A DNA stretch of 64,000 bases, taken from NCBI GenBank assembly GCA_003450735.1, contig DMEZ01000071.1, positions 3,827-67,826 on the forward strand. The letters run 5' to 3'. The notes under the pieces were generated by a model, which was given only the letters and a program-made list of their open reading frames with translations, searched no databases and was not told where the DNA came from. Made by a program: the position numbers and the translations under genes. Source of the stretch: Elusimicrobiota bacterium. GTDB taxonomy: Bacteria > Elusimicrobiota > Elusimicrobia > UBA1565. Each line of letters begins with the position of its first letter. Position 1 is the first letter of the stretch. Shown here piece by piece: positions 17,974-26,377 of this stretch.

Positions 17974-20299
17974 CGGCGGGGGGCGGCGCGGCGGCGGGGC
18001 GCGAGCCGTAGAGGGCCCTGCGGAAGTCCCGCGCGGCGCGGCGCCGGCGCAGGCGGTGGAGCCCGAAGAGGATGACGAACGCCGAGGGGCCGACCAGGTT
18101 GGCCCACCGCAGGAGGGCCTTGGCGGGTGCGCTCACTTCGCTCAGCGGGCGGAACACGGAGGTCTTGGAGCGGATGCCGGCGAGGTCGCCCTCGAGCGCC
18201 AGCCAATCCGCGAGGTTCAGGAGGAAGATCATCCCGGCCTCGCCCGCGGGCATGTCGGGCGAGGCGAAGCGCGAGGTGCCGGCCACGAACAGGCGGCCGG
18301 GGCGGGCGCTCTTCGCCAGGAAGGCCTTGGGGTCGGCCCCCGCCGGGAGCTTGAGGGGGGGAGCGAAGCCGCTGGTGAAGGGGCCCTCGACGGCCACGGC
18401 CAGGGTGAAGGGCCCCCGGGGGTCGCCCTCGGCCGGCGAAAAATCCTGCCCGGGGCGGATGTCGCACACCCTGCCGCGCGACCAGGCGGAGCGCAGCCAG
18501 CTGCGCTTCGACGAGCGGGCCAGCGCGCTCACGGAGCCGGCGGCCCGCTCGGCGGAGACGGGGGCGGCGAGGGGGAAGGTCAGGGCGTTGAGGCCCCGGG
18601 TGAGCGGGTGGGCGCCGTCGAGGTCGGTGGCCACCGGGAAGGGCGGGTATTCGAGGATGTTGCTCATCATGAACCAGCCGCGGTTCTGGGTGAGCTGGAC
18701 CTTCTGGCACTGCGAGTCGAGCACGAGTTCCGGCCTGAGCTCGATGCCCTGCCGCGCGAGCCACTCGGGCAGGCCGGTGTCGAGGGGGGCCGCCATGAAG
18801 GAGGAGAAGTCCGCGCGCTTGGCGTCGAGGGCGAGGCCGAGCGGGCGGCCCGAGAGCAGGAACTGGTCGAGCGCGTAGAGGGCGCCCTCGGAGAGGCGCT
18901 CCTGGGGGCCGAGCGCCAGCAGGGCCTCCACGTCGGAGGGCACGGCGGCTCCGGGCTTGAGCGCGTTCAGGTCGACGGGCCTCAGGTCGTAGTGCCTGCG
19001 CAGCTCCTCGAGCGCTCCCGGGGCGAGGCGCTCGAGGCCGAGCGCCCCGTGGCTCGAGAGCATGCCGAGGACCTTCTTGCGCGCCTGGGTGAGGCGGACG
19101 ATGGCCGAGGTGAGGTCGTACTCCAGGCTCTCGGGCTTGGAGACGACCGGGAGCACCTCCTTGCGGTCCGCGCAGCGGATCGCAAGGCCCATGAAGCCGT
19201 CGCGGACCTCGTACTTCTCGCGGGAGACGACGTTGAACTGCACGGGCGCGATGCCTTGGCCGAGGGCCTCCCGCTTGGCCGCCTCGTCGAGGTCCGCGTC
19301 CACGAAGCGGAAGCGGACCTGGCCCCGGGAGGCGCTCCGGTATTCCGAGAGCAGGTCCTGGAGGTAGGCCCGGCTGGCCGCGAACTGGGGGGGCAGCTCC
19401 TTCGAGAAATAGGCGCTCACGTCCACCGGGTCCCCCAGGCCCGAGAGGATCCGCTTCGAGCCGGCGCTCAGGGAATACACGCGGCCCTCGCTGAGGTCGG
19501 CCCGGAGATGGAGCCGCCAGGAGACCAGGTTCAGGAAGGCGAGGACGCCGAGGCTCAGCAGGGCGCCCAGGGCCGCCGAGGACCCGGTCTTGGGCCCGGC
19601 CCCGACCCGATGGAGCGTCCGGCGCAGGTGGGTGAGGTGGAGGAAGAAGCCGGCGAGGCTGGCGAAGTAGACGAGGTCGCGCGTGTCGAGCACGCCCCGG
19701 GAGAGGGTCTCCAGGTGGGAGTCGAAGCCGAGGAAGCCGAGCAGGGGCGCCGCGGCCGGCGGCAGGAGGGGCTGGACCTTGCCCACCAAGAACAAGACGA
19801 AGCCGATGAGGAAGGCCGTGATGAAGGCGACGACCTGGTTGCGGGTCAGCGAGGAGGCCCAGAGGCCCGCGGCCGCGAGGGCCGCGCCTTCGAGCCACAG
19901 CCCCGCGTAGGCGCCCGCCGTCGCGCCCCAGTCCGGGTCGCCGAGCAGGCTGAGCGTCGCCGGGAAGAACAGCGTCCCGGCCAGCATGAAGGTGAGCACG
20001 GCCAGCGCGGAGAGGAACTTCGCGGCCAGGACCTCGAGGTCGGAGACGGGGAGGGCGCTCAGGGTCTCGAGCGTCCCCGCGCGCTGCTCCTCGGCGTAGA
20101 GGCGCATGGCGAGGGCCGGGACGAAGAACACCAGGAGGAGCTGGAGGTTGTCGGCGAGGCCGGCCAGGGTGGCCAAGTTGACGAGGAAGAGGGGCTGGGC
20201 GAACAGCCAGCCCGAGATGAGGAGCATCACGACGCTCACCACGTAGGCGGCCGGGGTGTCGAAATAGGCGCGCAGCTCCTTGCGCAGGAGGGCGCTCAT
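17954..20299 (-). CDS. Fused ABC permease and GldG-like protein
   Basis: A 781-aa fusion. Residues 1 to about 235 are an ABC-2-type permease with six helices: MSALLRKELRAYFDTPAAYV, then the conserved FFVPALAMRLYAEEQRAGTLETL with the coupling-helix Glu, then later helices. After another helix comes LRADLSEGRVYSLSAGSKRI near residue 268, the hallmark start of GldG-type domains. A large periplasmic domain runs to about residue 730, followed by a final helix and the basic tail LHRLRRRRAARDF. In Bacteroidetes GldF and GldG are separate proteins. The ATG overlaps the ATPase stop as ATGA. The substrate is unknown. Confidence 0.88.
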   Translation of the reverse strand: MSALLRKELRAYFDTPAAYVVSVVMLLISGWLFAQPLFLVNLATLAGLADNLQLLLVFFVPALAMRLYAEEQRAGTLETLSALPVSDLEVLAAKFLSALAVLTFMLAGTLFFPATLSLLGDPDWGATAGAYAGLWLEGAALAAAGLWASSLTRNQVVAFITAFLIGFVLFLVGKVQPLLPPAAAPLLGFLGFDSHLETLSRGVLDTRDLVYFASLAGFFLHLTHLRRTLHRVGAGPKTGSSAALGALLSLGVLAFLNLVSWRLHLRADLSEGRVYSLSAGSKRILSGLGDPVDVSAYFSKELPPQFAASRAYLQDLLSEYRSASRGQVRFRFVDADLDEAAKREALGQGIAPVQFNVVSREKYEVRDGFMGLAIRCADRKEVLPVVSKPESLEYDLTSAIVRLTQARKKVLGMLSSHGALGLERLAPGALEELRRHYDLRPVDLNALKPGAAVPSDVEALLALGPQERLSEGALYALDQFLLSGRPLGLALDAKRADFSSFMAAPLDTGLPEWLARQGIELRPELVLDSQCQKVQLTQNRGWFMMSNILEYPPFPVATDLDGAHPLTRGLNALTFPLAAPVSAERAAGSVSALARSSKRSWLRSAWSRGRVCDIRPGQDFSPAEGDPRGPFTLAVAVEGPFTSGFAPPLKLPAGADPKAFLAKSARPGRLFVAGTSRFASPDMPAGEAGMIFLLNLADWLALEGDLAGIRSKTSVFRPLSEVSAPAKALLRWANLVGPSAFVILFGLHRLRRRRAARDFRRALYGSRPAAAPPPADEPSDA

Positions 20300-21228
20300 G
20301 GCGGGGTGAGCTCCCGGAACACGTCCTCGAGGAGCGCCTCCTCGCGCCGGAGCTCGAGCAGGGTCCAGCCGCGCTCGACCGCGAGCCGGAAGACCGCTTC
20401 GCGCAGGTCGCTTCCGCCGCGCATCGCGACCACGGCGCGCAGTCCGTCGGCTTCGCGCCGGACGTCCTCCAGGGAGCCGCCTTCGAGCCCGGCGAGCGCC
20501 TCGCGGAAGGCGGCCGGGTCGACGGGCCCGCGGACGCCGACGAACAGGCGCGAAGCGCCTCCGTGCGAGCGCAGCAGCTCCTGCGGCGCGCCGCAGGCGG
20601 CGATGCGCCCGCGGTGCAGGATGACGATGCGGTCGCAGACGGCCTGGGCCTCGCTGAGGATGTGGGTGGAGAAGAGCACGGCCTTCTCCTGCTTGAGGCG
20701 CCCGATGAGCTCGCGGACCTCGCGGGCCTGGTTGGGGTCGAGGCCCGAGGTGGGCTCGTCGAGCAAAAGCACGGGCGGGTCGTGCAGGATGGCCGCGGCC
20801 AGCCCCACCCGCTGGCGGTACCCCTTGGAAAGCAGGCCGATGGGCTCGGCCGCGACGGCATCGAGGCCGCAGGCCTCGATGCCGTCCTTGACCCGGCGCA
20901 TGCGCTCGGCGCCCGCGAGGCCCCGCGCCGCGGCCGTCCAGTGCAGGTACTCGGCCGCGTCCATCTCTTCGTAGAGGGGGTTGTTCTCGGGCAGGTAGCC
21001 GATGCGCCTTCGCGCCTCGAGGCTTTCGGAGACGACGTCGCAGCCGGCCACGCTCGCCGACCCGGAGGAGGGGGGGGTGACGCCGCTCAGGATGCGCAGG
21101 GTCGTGGTCTTCCCGGCGCCGTTGGGGCCGAGGAACCCCATGACCTCGCGCGGGCGCACTTCGAAATCGAGGCCGTCGACCGCGCGCACCGGGCCGAAAA
21201 GCTTGGTCAGTCCTTTGACGGTGATCAT
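20296..21228 (-). CDS. ABC transporter ATP-binding protein (GldA/NatA type)
   Basis: This 310-aa ATPase energises the adjacent permease. The motifs are complete: Walker A GPNGAGKTTTLRILSG near residues 38-45, the Q-loop in YLPENNPLYEEM, the signature LSKGYRQRVGLAAAI, Walker B VLLLDEPTSGLDPNQ, and the H-loop FSTHILSEA. The C-terminal 80 residues form the regulatory extension seen in the drug/gliding-type subfamily. The upstream AT-rich stretch (21236-21265) holds a minus-strand TTTAAT at 21240-21245 that could be its -10, giving a leader of only a few bases. It diverges from the transglutaminase gene. Confidence 0.95.
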   Translation of the reverse strand: MITVKGLTKLFGPVRAVDGLDFEVRPREVMGFLGPNGAGKTTTLRILSGVTPPSSGSASVAGCDVVSESLEARRRIGYLPENNPLYEEMDAAEYLHWTAAARGLAGAERMRRVKDGIEACGLDAVAAEPIGLLSKGYRQRVGLAAAILHDPPVLLLDEPTSGLDPNQAREVRELIGRLKQEKAVLFSTHILSEAQAVCDRIVILHRGRIAACGAPQELLRSHGGASRLFVGVRGPVDPAAFREALAGLEGGSLEDVRREADGLRAVVAMRGGSDLREAVFRLAVERGWTLLELRREEALLEDVFRELTPP

Positions 21229-21256
21229 GCGGGGCTGTCATTAAAGGATTTAAAAT

Positions 21257-21285
21257 TTGATTTTGCCATGTCAAGGCGCTAGAAT
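21257..21285 (+). promoter_or_regulatory. Promoter of the transglutaminase-DUF350-hydrolase-lgt operon
   Basis: The -35 TTGATT (21257-21262), a 17-nt spacer and the -10 TAGAAT (21280-21285) match sigma-70 consensus well. The expected start of transcription is about 21292, which is the GTG start codon itself. This predicts a leaderless message. Confidence 0.65.
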
Positions 21286-21291
21286 CCCCGC

Positions 21292-22413
21292 GTGTCGTCG
21301 AAAGCGCTTTTCGCCGCCCTCGTTTCCGTCTACCTGATCCTGCTGGCCTGCACGGCCCGCTTCTCGGCCGAGGGCGCGCCCGAGGCCGGCTCGCTCGAGC
21401 GCGTCGCCCTCTTCTCCCAGAGCTCCTACAACAGAGGCTTCCGGCCGATGAAGAAGCCCCGGGCGGGGCGGGCCGCCCAGCCCCGGGCCCGAGCCGAGGA
21501 GACGCGGGAGACCTACCAGAAGATCGACCGGACCGACTCGGGCTACTCCGTGGAGTACGGCTTCCGCAACTTCAACGGCGACCCCCTGGTCGTCAAGGCC
21601 GAACTGCCCGCCGAGGGGGTGGCGCAGGCGATCCAGGAGTTCGGCTACAAGAAGGAGGACTTCGAGAAGCTCGACCGCTGGTACGAAGTCCAGCAGAAGG
21701 AGGCCATCGCCTCGTCCAAGAGGGAGTTCTTCTCCGGGAAGGTCCAGGCCAAGAGCCAGGCGGAGCTCGACCGGAAGATGGCCCAGATCAAAACCAAAAA
21801 CGCCCAGATCCAGAAGGACCTCGACGCCACGCTCGCCTCGCTCAAGACCGAATACCAGCGGCGCCGCGTCGAGACCTACGAGAAGGCCGGCTTCCGCTTC
21901 CAGAGCGAGAACGTGGTGGAGGCCGACATCCCGGCCCTGGCCAAGCGCAACGTGCCGCGGGTGCGGCCCGTGGCCGAGGCCTTCGCCGCCGCCGCCGGGG
22001 AGCGGCGCTACGGCGCCGAGGACCTCGTCGGCGCGGTGACGGCGATGGTCCAGACCTCGATCGAGTACTCCATCCCGGACATGGAGACGGGCACCAAGGT
22101 GGTGGGCGGGGCCTGGCCTCCGCCGAAGACCCTCGTCATGGGCAAGGGCGACTGCGACACCAAGACCGCCCTCATCGCGAGCATCCTCAAGGGGTGGCCG
22201 AACCTCAAGCTGGTCGGCCTCGAGATCCCCGAGCACTACCTGATGGCCGTCCACCGCGTCCCCCGCCGGGGCGAGACCTTCATCGAACGGGACGGCCTGC
22301 CCTACGTCATGATCGAGTCGGCCGGGCCGGCCTGGCTGCCGCCCGGGCGCGTCGGCGAGTTCACCATGAAGTACATCCAGAGCGGCAAGCAGTTCCGAAT
22401 CCAGCCCATGTAA
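21292..22413 (+). CDS. Transglutaminase-like membrane-anchored protein
   Basis: A 373-aa protein starting at GTG directly behind a good promoter. One N-terminal helix (SSKALFAALVSVYLILLACTA) is followed by a coiled-coil-like charged region (about residues 120-205, rich in K/E/Q). The C-terminal transglutaminase-type core has the Cys in GKGDCDTKTALIASIL near residue 287, the His in PEHYLMAVHRVPR near residue 318, and the acidic residue in VMIESAGPAWLPPG. Bacterial relatives are mostly cysteine proteases or amidases rather than true transglutaminases, so the substrate is open. It is followed after 9 nt by DUF350, and its downstream partners act in the envelope. Confidence 0.85.
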   Translation: MSSKALFAALVSVYLILLACTARFSAEGAPEAGSLERVALFSQSSYNRGFRPMKKPRAGRAAQPRARAEETRETYQKIDRTDSGYSVEYGFRNFNGDPLVVKAELPAEGVAQAIQEFGYKKEDFEKLDRWYEVQQKEAIASSKREFFSGKVQAKSQAELDRKMAQIKTKNAQIQKDLDATLASLKTEYQRRRVETYEKAGFRFQSENVVEADIPALAKRNVPRVRPVAEAFAAAAGERRYGAEDLVGAVTAMVQTSIEYSIPDMETGTKVVGGAWPPPKTLVMGKGDCDTKTALIASILKGWPNLKLVGLEIPEHYLMAVHRVPRRGETFIERDGLPYVMIESAGPAWLPPGRVGEFTMKYIQSGKQFRIQPM

Positions 22414-22422
22414 AGGAGCCTC

Positions 22423-22956
22423 ATGACCCAGCTCATCCTCGCCTTCGCGGAATTCGCCCTCTCCTTCGGGCTCTCGGCTCTGGTCATCATCCTGACCTAC
22501 CGCGGCTTCCTGCGGCTGATGCCCCACATGAACGGCGAGGAGGAGATCCGCAAGGGCAACGCGGCCGTGGCCATCATGCTGGGCTCGCTCATGATCGGCT
22601 CGGCCCTCATCCTCCAGCAGGCGATCTACCCCGTGATCGGCATCCTGATGGTCTCCCTGACCAGCGAGGGCCTGGGCGCGAAGGACTACCTGCTCATGGC
22701 GGGCTACGCCCTCGGCCACCTGGTCTTCGGCTTCCTGATCTCGGTCGCCTGCGTCCAGATCGCCCTGAAGTTCTTCAAGAAGCTCACGGGCTCGATGGAC
22801 GAGGACGGGGAGATCCGCAAGGGCAACGTGCCCATCGCCATCGTCCTGGCCTCGGTGGTGCTGGTGCTCTCGATGTTCATGAAGGAGGGGGTGAGCGCGA
22901 TGACCAAGACCCTCATCCCCGAGCCGAAGCTGGGCTCCCTGCAGATCCTGCCCTGA
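22423..22956 (+). CDS. DUF350 inner-membrane protein
   Basis: A 177-aa membrane protein with two tandem homologous halves, each ending or beginning with the same motif: GEEEIRKGNAAVAIML near residue 38 and DGEIRKGNVPIAIVL near residue 127. This is the mark of DUF350 proteins, which usually have four to five helices. The function is unknown. A strong Shine-Dalgarno AAGGAG lies 5 nt before the ATG. The stop overlaps the ATG of the serine hydrolase (TGATG at 22954-22958). Genes of this family sit beside envelope-stress or spermidine-synthase-like genes in other bacteria, so a role in the envelope is only a guess. Confidence 0.85.
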   Translation: MTQLILAFAEFALSFGLSALVIILTYRGFLRLMPHMNGEEEIRKGNAAVAIMLGSLMIGSALILQQAIYPVIGILMVSLTSEGLGAKDYLLMAGYALGHLVFGFLISVACVQIALKFFKKLTGSMDEDGEIRKGNVPIAIVLASVVLVLSMFMKEGVSAMTKTLIPEPKLGSLQILP

Positions 22957-23918
22957 TGATCCGCCGCGCCCTGCCCCTGCTCGCGGCGTCGGCGCTGGCC
23001 TGCGCCTGCGCGGAACCCTGCCTTTGCCGCCGCTCGGACCCGGAGCACTCGGCCCAGGGGCGGCAGTACCGCTGGATCAACCCCCTCCTCGACTGCGACA
23101 CGAACATGGAGTTCGTGGAGATCCGTTCGTTCAAGAGGCGCATCCAGCAGTACCTCACGGAGGCCGAGACGGCCGGCAAGGTCACGCACGTCTCGGTCTA
23201 CTACCGCGACCTCAACAACGGGCCGTGGTTCGGCATCGCGGAGCGCGTGGAGTTCGAGCCGGCGAGCCTGACCAAGCTCCCGCTCCTCATCGGCGTCCTC
23301 AAGCAGGCGGAGTCGAACCCCGGCCTGCTCTCGGAGACGACCGCCTTCGACCGCAGCCTGCAAATCCCCCAAGAGCAGAGCTTCTCCTCCAAGTCCGTGC
23401 TCCAGCCCGACACGCCCTACACCCTCGAGCAGCTGGCCATCGCGATGATCAGCCGTTCGGACAACTACGCGGCGATCATGCTCATGCGCATCTTCGGGGC
23501 GAAAGGCATCGAGGAGGTCTACGGCGACCTGGGAGTCCCCATCCCGGCCGATGGGATCCCCGTCGTGATGCAGGTCAAGCAGTACGCCGGGCTCTTCCGC
23601 GTCCTCTTCAACGCGTCCTATCTCAGCCGGGCGATGTCCGAGAAGGCCCTGGGCTGGCTGGTCCAGTCCGACTTCAAGGACGGCCTGGCGGCGGGCGTCC
23701 CGGCCGACGTGCCGGTGGCTCACAAGTACGGCGAGCGCTCCTTCGAGGACGCAGCGGTCAAGCAGCTGCACGACTGCGGCATCGTCTACTATCCCGGGCA
23801 CCCCTACCTCCTGTGCGTGATGACGCGGGGGAACGATTTCAGCGCGCTCAAGGGCCTGCTCCAGGGGGTGTCCTCTCTCGTCTATCGCGAGGTGGACTCC
23901 CAGATCCGGGCCAAGTAG
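22956..23918 (+). CDS. Beta-lactamase-fold serine hydrolase (class A-like)
   Basis: A 320-aa exported protein with a Cys-rich hydrophobic N-terminus (MIRRALPLLAASALACACAE) that may be a lipoprotein signal, although the lipobox is imperfect. The three active-site motifs of penicillin-recognising serine enzymes are present in order: SLTK at about residues 104-107, SDN at about 167-169, and KYG at about 257-259 in place of KTG. I see no clear Glu166-type omega-loop motif. A D,D-peptidase or related wall enzyme is therefore more likely than a true beta-lactamase. The start overlaps the DUF350 stop and lgt follows with no gap. Confidence 0.85.
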   Translation: MIRRALPLLAASALACACAEPCLCRRSDPEHSAQGRQYRWINPLLDCDTNMEFVEIRSFKRRIQQYLTEAETAGKVTHVSVYYRDLNNGPWFGIAERVEFEPASLTKLPLLIGVLKQAESNPGLLSETTAFDRSLQIPQEQSFSSKSVLQPDTPYTLEQLAIAMISRSDNYAAIMLMRIFGAKGIEEVYGDLGVPIPADGIPVVMQVKQYAGLFRVLFNASYLSRAMSEKALGWLVQSDFKDGLAAGVPADVPVAHKYGERSFEDAAVKQLHDCGIVYYPGHPYLLCVMTRGNDFSALKGLLQGVSSLVYREVDSQIRAK

Positions 23919-24740
23919 ATGTGGCCCACCCTCTTCATCATCGACGGCCAGGCGGTCTCGACCTACGGCGTCCTGACGGCTCTGGGCTATCTGGCGGGCG
24001 GGCTGTGGGTGTACTTCCACCTCCGGGAGATCGAGGGGAAGGAGGACGAGTTCTGGCTGCTCTGCTACGCCATCGTCGTCTCGGCCGTCCTGGGCGCGAA
24101 GATGGGCTACTGGCTGCTGGAGTGGCGGGACTTCTCGGCCGACCCGTGGGGGATGCTCTCGGACTGGCGCTCGGGCTGGGTGTTCTGGACGGGCTTCGCC
24201 GGGACTCTCGTCGGCTGCTGGCTGTTCCAGCAGGCCTATAACCGCGTCCGCCGCCCGCGCCGCTACCTGCCGGTGGCCGATCTCTTCGCCGCGGCGCTGG
24301 CTCTCGGGCATGTCCTCGGGCGCGTCGGCTGTTTCTTCGAGGGCTGCTGCCACGGGCGGCCGACCTCCATGCCCTGGGGCGTCTCGTTCTACAGCTTCAG
24401 CGTCCCGGAGGCCTGGCGGGGGATGCCTCTGCATCCCGTCCAGCTCTACGAGGCCTTCGGCGAACTCGTCCTCTTCCTCTTCCTGGCGTACTCCGTGATG
24501 CCGCGCATCCGCGCCAAGAAATACGCCTACGGCTCGGCCTTCTTCCTCTACATCCTGCTCTACGCCCTCCTGCGCTTCGTGATGGAGTTCTTCCGCGGCG
24601 ACGACCGCGGCGTCTTCTTCCTGCCGGGGCTCTCGCCTTCGCAGTGGTTCTCCCTGGCGGGGGGCGGGGCGGCCGCGTTCATCCTGTGGAAGCGCGGGCT
24701 GGCCGAGAAGCACCCGCAGACGCGCAGCGTGTACTTGTGA
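23919..24740 (+). CDS. lgt: Prolipoprotein diacylglyceryl transferase
   Basis: Lgt adds diacylglycerol to the lipobox Cys of prelipoproteins, the first step of lipoprotein maturation. The 273-aa protein has about seven helices. Its signature is LALGHVLGRVGCFFEGCCHG near residues 125-144 with HGRPTSMPWGVSF, and RPxQLYE-like sequence HPVQLYEAFGELVLF follows near 166-180. The ATG directly follows the stop of the serine hydrolase. Lipoproteins in this window that could be substrates include the hydrolase at 58420. A promoter and terminator-free gap to the FecR operon follows. Confidence 0.97.
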   Translation: MWPTLFIIDGQAVSTYGVLTALGYLAGGLWVYFHLREIEGKEDEFWLLCYAIVVSAVLGAKMGYWLLEWRDFSADPWGMLSDWRSGWVFWTGFAGTLVGCWLFQQAYNRVRRPRRYLPVADLFAAALALGHVLGRVGCFFEGCCHGRPTSMPWGVSFYSFSVPEAWRGMPLHPVQLYEAFGELVLFLFLAYSVMPRIRAKKYAYGSAFFLYILLYALLRFVMEFFRGDDRGVFFLPGLSPSQWFSLAGGGAAAFILWKRGLAEKHPQTRSVYL

Positions 24741-24752
24741 CCATTCTCCCCC

Positions 24753-24780
24753 TTGACAGCCAAGATTTGACGGCTATACT
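24753..24780 (+). promoter_or_regulatory. Promoter of the FecR-barrel-giant-PorV operon
   Basis: The consensus -35 TTGACA (24753-24758), a 16-nt spacer and the -10 TATACT (24775-24780) make this the best sigma-70 promoter in the window. It predicts a start near 24787 and a 52-nt leader. A second TTGAC follows 14 nt after the first. Confidence 0.75.
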
Positions 24781-24810
24781 TACCCTATAGTTTTGCCGTG
24801 ACGGAAGGTT

Positions 24811-24832
24811 CCCTCCGGACCGGGTCGGAGGG
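24811..24832 (+). promoter_or_regulatory. Leader hairpin masking the fecR ribosome-binding site
   Basis: CCCTCCG (24811-24817) pairs perfectly with CGGAGGG (24826-24832) around an 8-nt loop, a 7-bp nearly all-GC stem. The 3' arm contains the Shine-Dalgarno GGAGG (24827-24831), 7 nt before the GTG at 24839. The fold should block ribosome entry. It has no T-tract, so it is not a terminator. What opens it is unknown; a weaker second GGAGA just after the stem could allow leaky starts. Confidence 0.6.
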
Positions 24833-24838
24833 TGGAGA

Positions 24839-26377
24839 GTGGTCTTGCAAGCGCCGAGTCCCCTGCCCAGGGGAGCCCTGGGTTGCCGCCTGCTTTCTTC
24901 CTTCCTGGCGCTTTTCCTCGCCTCCTCCGCCTTAGCCTCCACCGACCTCGAGAGCGTCTCCGGCTCATCCGTGAGCGTCCTCCTCGCCGGCGAGGAGGTC
25001 CGGCCGGTCGTCCGTGTGCCGATGCCCCTGAAGCCGGGCGCCCGCGTCCAGACGGGCCCGGACTCGGGCGCCGTGGTCGTCTTCGAGGACGGCTCCAAGG
25101 CCGTGCTGGGGCAGAACTCGGACTTCCTCATCGAGGAACAGGCCCCGGGCCAGACCTCCTTGAAGGTCTCCCTGGGCCGCGTGCGCACCTGGGTGAGCAA
25201 GGTCCTCAACCGGCGCTTCGTGGTCAAGACGCCCTCGGCGGTGTGCAGCGTGCGGGGCACCGAGTTCCAGGTGCAGGTGCACTACGACGGGCGCACGCTC
25301 GTGGACCTCTACAAGGGCCTGCTGAGCGTGACCGACTCGAAAGGCCGCGAGCACTCGATGACCCCGGGCCAGCGCCTGGATTTGGATTTTCGGGGGGCGC
25401 TCGGCCCGGCTAAGGCCACCGAGGGGAAGGCGACGGCTCCGCCGCCGAGCAGCCTGCAGTCCCGCTCGCGCTACGAGGTGGGCCTCGACATGTCGAAGGA
25501 GCAGGTGCTCGCCGCCGCGGCGCGGGAGCTCAAGCTCGCCGAGTACCAGCAGGGCAAGGCGATGATCGACGTGAACGGGAACCGGGTGCGCCTGGAGGAG
25601 TACATCATCCGCCCCGCGCCCGACCAGTTCAAGCTGGTGGTCTTGAACGAGCGCGAGAGCCGCTTCGACTATTTCTTCTACCAGGGCACCTTCAACAAGG
25701 CTTTGCCCGCCGACCTGAGCGTGGCTTTGCGCCAGCTGAGCGGGGGGCTGGACACGGCGCCGGAGTATTTCCTGCTCTCCTACGAGACGGGGCGCTCCAA
25801 CACGCAGGACTCCCTCCAGGAGGTGGCCCAGGGCGGGCACCTGGTGGACGTGAACAGCAACGGGGTGGCGGACGATGCGGTGACGCAGTTCTTCGACTCG
25901 GCGGCGGACCGCTACGTGGACGCGACGGGGCGGGCCGTGTTCCAGACGGTCTTCGACAAGTACGGCTTCTACGTGAACGGGAAGCTGAAGTACGGCTGGT
26001 CGGGGAACGGCCTCGTGAGCAACACGTCGAATCTCCCCTGGTCGACGACCAACGACCCGATCACGGGGGCGGCGCTCGGAGCGGCCCTGCCGACGCGGAG
26101 CGTGACCCCTGTGTGGGACGCGACCCTGCTCAAGCAGACGGTCTACGAGTCCTATAACGACGGGACGTTCATCAACTGGGACAACTACATCATAGACGAC
26201 CAAGGGAAGGTGGGGACGTACGCGGACTTCGACGGGGTCACCACGGGGGCGGCGTTCAAGCAGAAGATCCTGGGGTGGAACTACGAGCAGGTGATCACGG
26301 CCACGGAGTTCCAGGGAAGGAAGATCGACCTGGTGGTCGAGCCGAGGATCCTCATCCAGTCGGGGCTGATGCCATGA
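24839..26377 (+). CDS. Secreted FecR-domain protein
   Basis: A 512-aa exported protein (GTG start, signal peptide SSFLALFLASSALA near residues 20-33). The FecR domain covers about residues 40-185 and has SVLLAGEEVRPVVRVPMPLK, LKPGARVQTGPDSGAVVVFEDGS, GRVRTWVSKVLNRRFVVKTP and SAVCSVRGTEFQVQV. The remaining 330 residues are rich in aromatic and charged residues and match nothing I know. There is no membrane anchor, sigma factor or TonB receptor nearby, so this is not a classical FecR signalling protein. It is the first gene of the giant-protein operon and overlaps the barrel gene as ATGA, which hints at a role in making or placing that surface protein. Confidence 0.82.
   Translation: MVLQAPSPLPRGALGCRLLSSFLALFLASSALASTDLESVSGSSVSVLLAGEEVRPVVRVPMPLKPGARVQTGPDSGAVVVFEDGSKAVLGQNSDFLIEEQAPGQTSLKVSLGRVRTWVSKVLNRRFVVKTPSAVCSVRGTEFQVQVHYDGRTLVDLYKGLLSVTDSKGREHSMTPGQRLDLDFRGALGPAKATEGKATAPPPSSLQSRSRYEVGLDMSKEQVLAAAARELKLAEYQQGKAMIDVNGNRVRLEEYIIRPAPDQFKLVVLNERESRFDYFFYQGTFNKALPADLSVALRQLSGGLDTAPEYFLLSYETGRSNTQDSLQEVAQGGHLVDVNSNGVADDAVTQFFDSAADRYVDATGRAVFQTVFDKYGFYVNGKLKYGWSGNGLVSNTSNLPWSTTNDPITGAALGAALPTRSVTPVWDATLLKQTVYESYNDGTFINWDNYIIDDQGKVGTYADFDGVTTGAAFKQKILGWNYEQVITATEFQGRKIDLVVEPRILIQSGLMP

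Noticed and set aside
17243..20974. 1243-codon plus-strand open frame opposite the ABC operon
   Set aside because: No recognisable domain; the opposite strand encodes an ATPase with all motifs and a permease with clean helices.
22956..23918. Serine hydrolase as an antibiotic-resistance beta-lactamase
   Set aside because: SxxK and SDN are present but KTG is KYG and no omega-loop Glu motif is seen; the operon context points to wall or lipoprotein metabolism.
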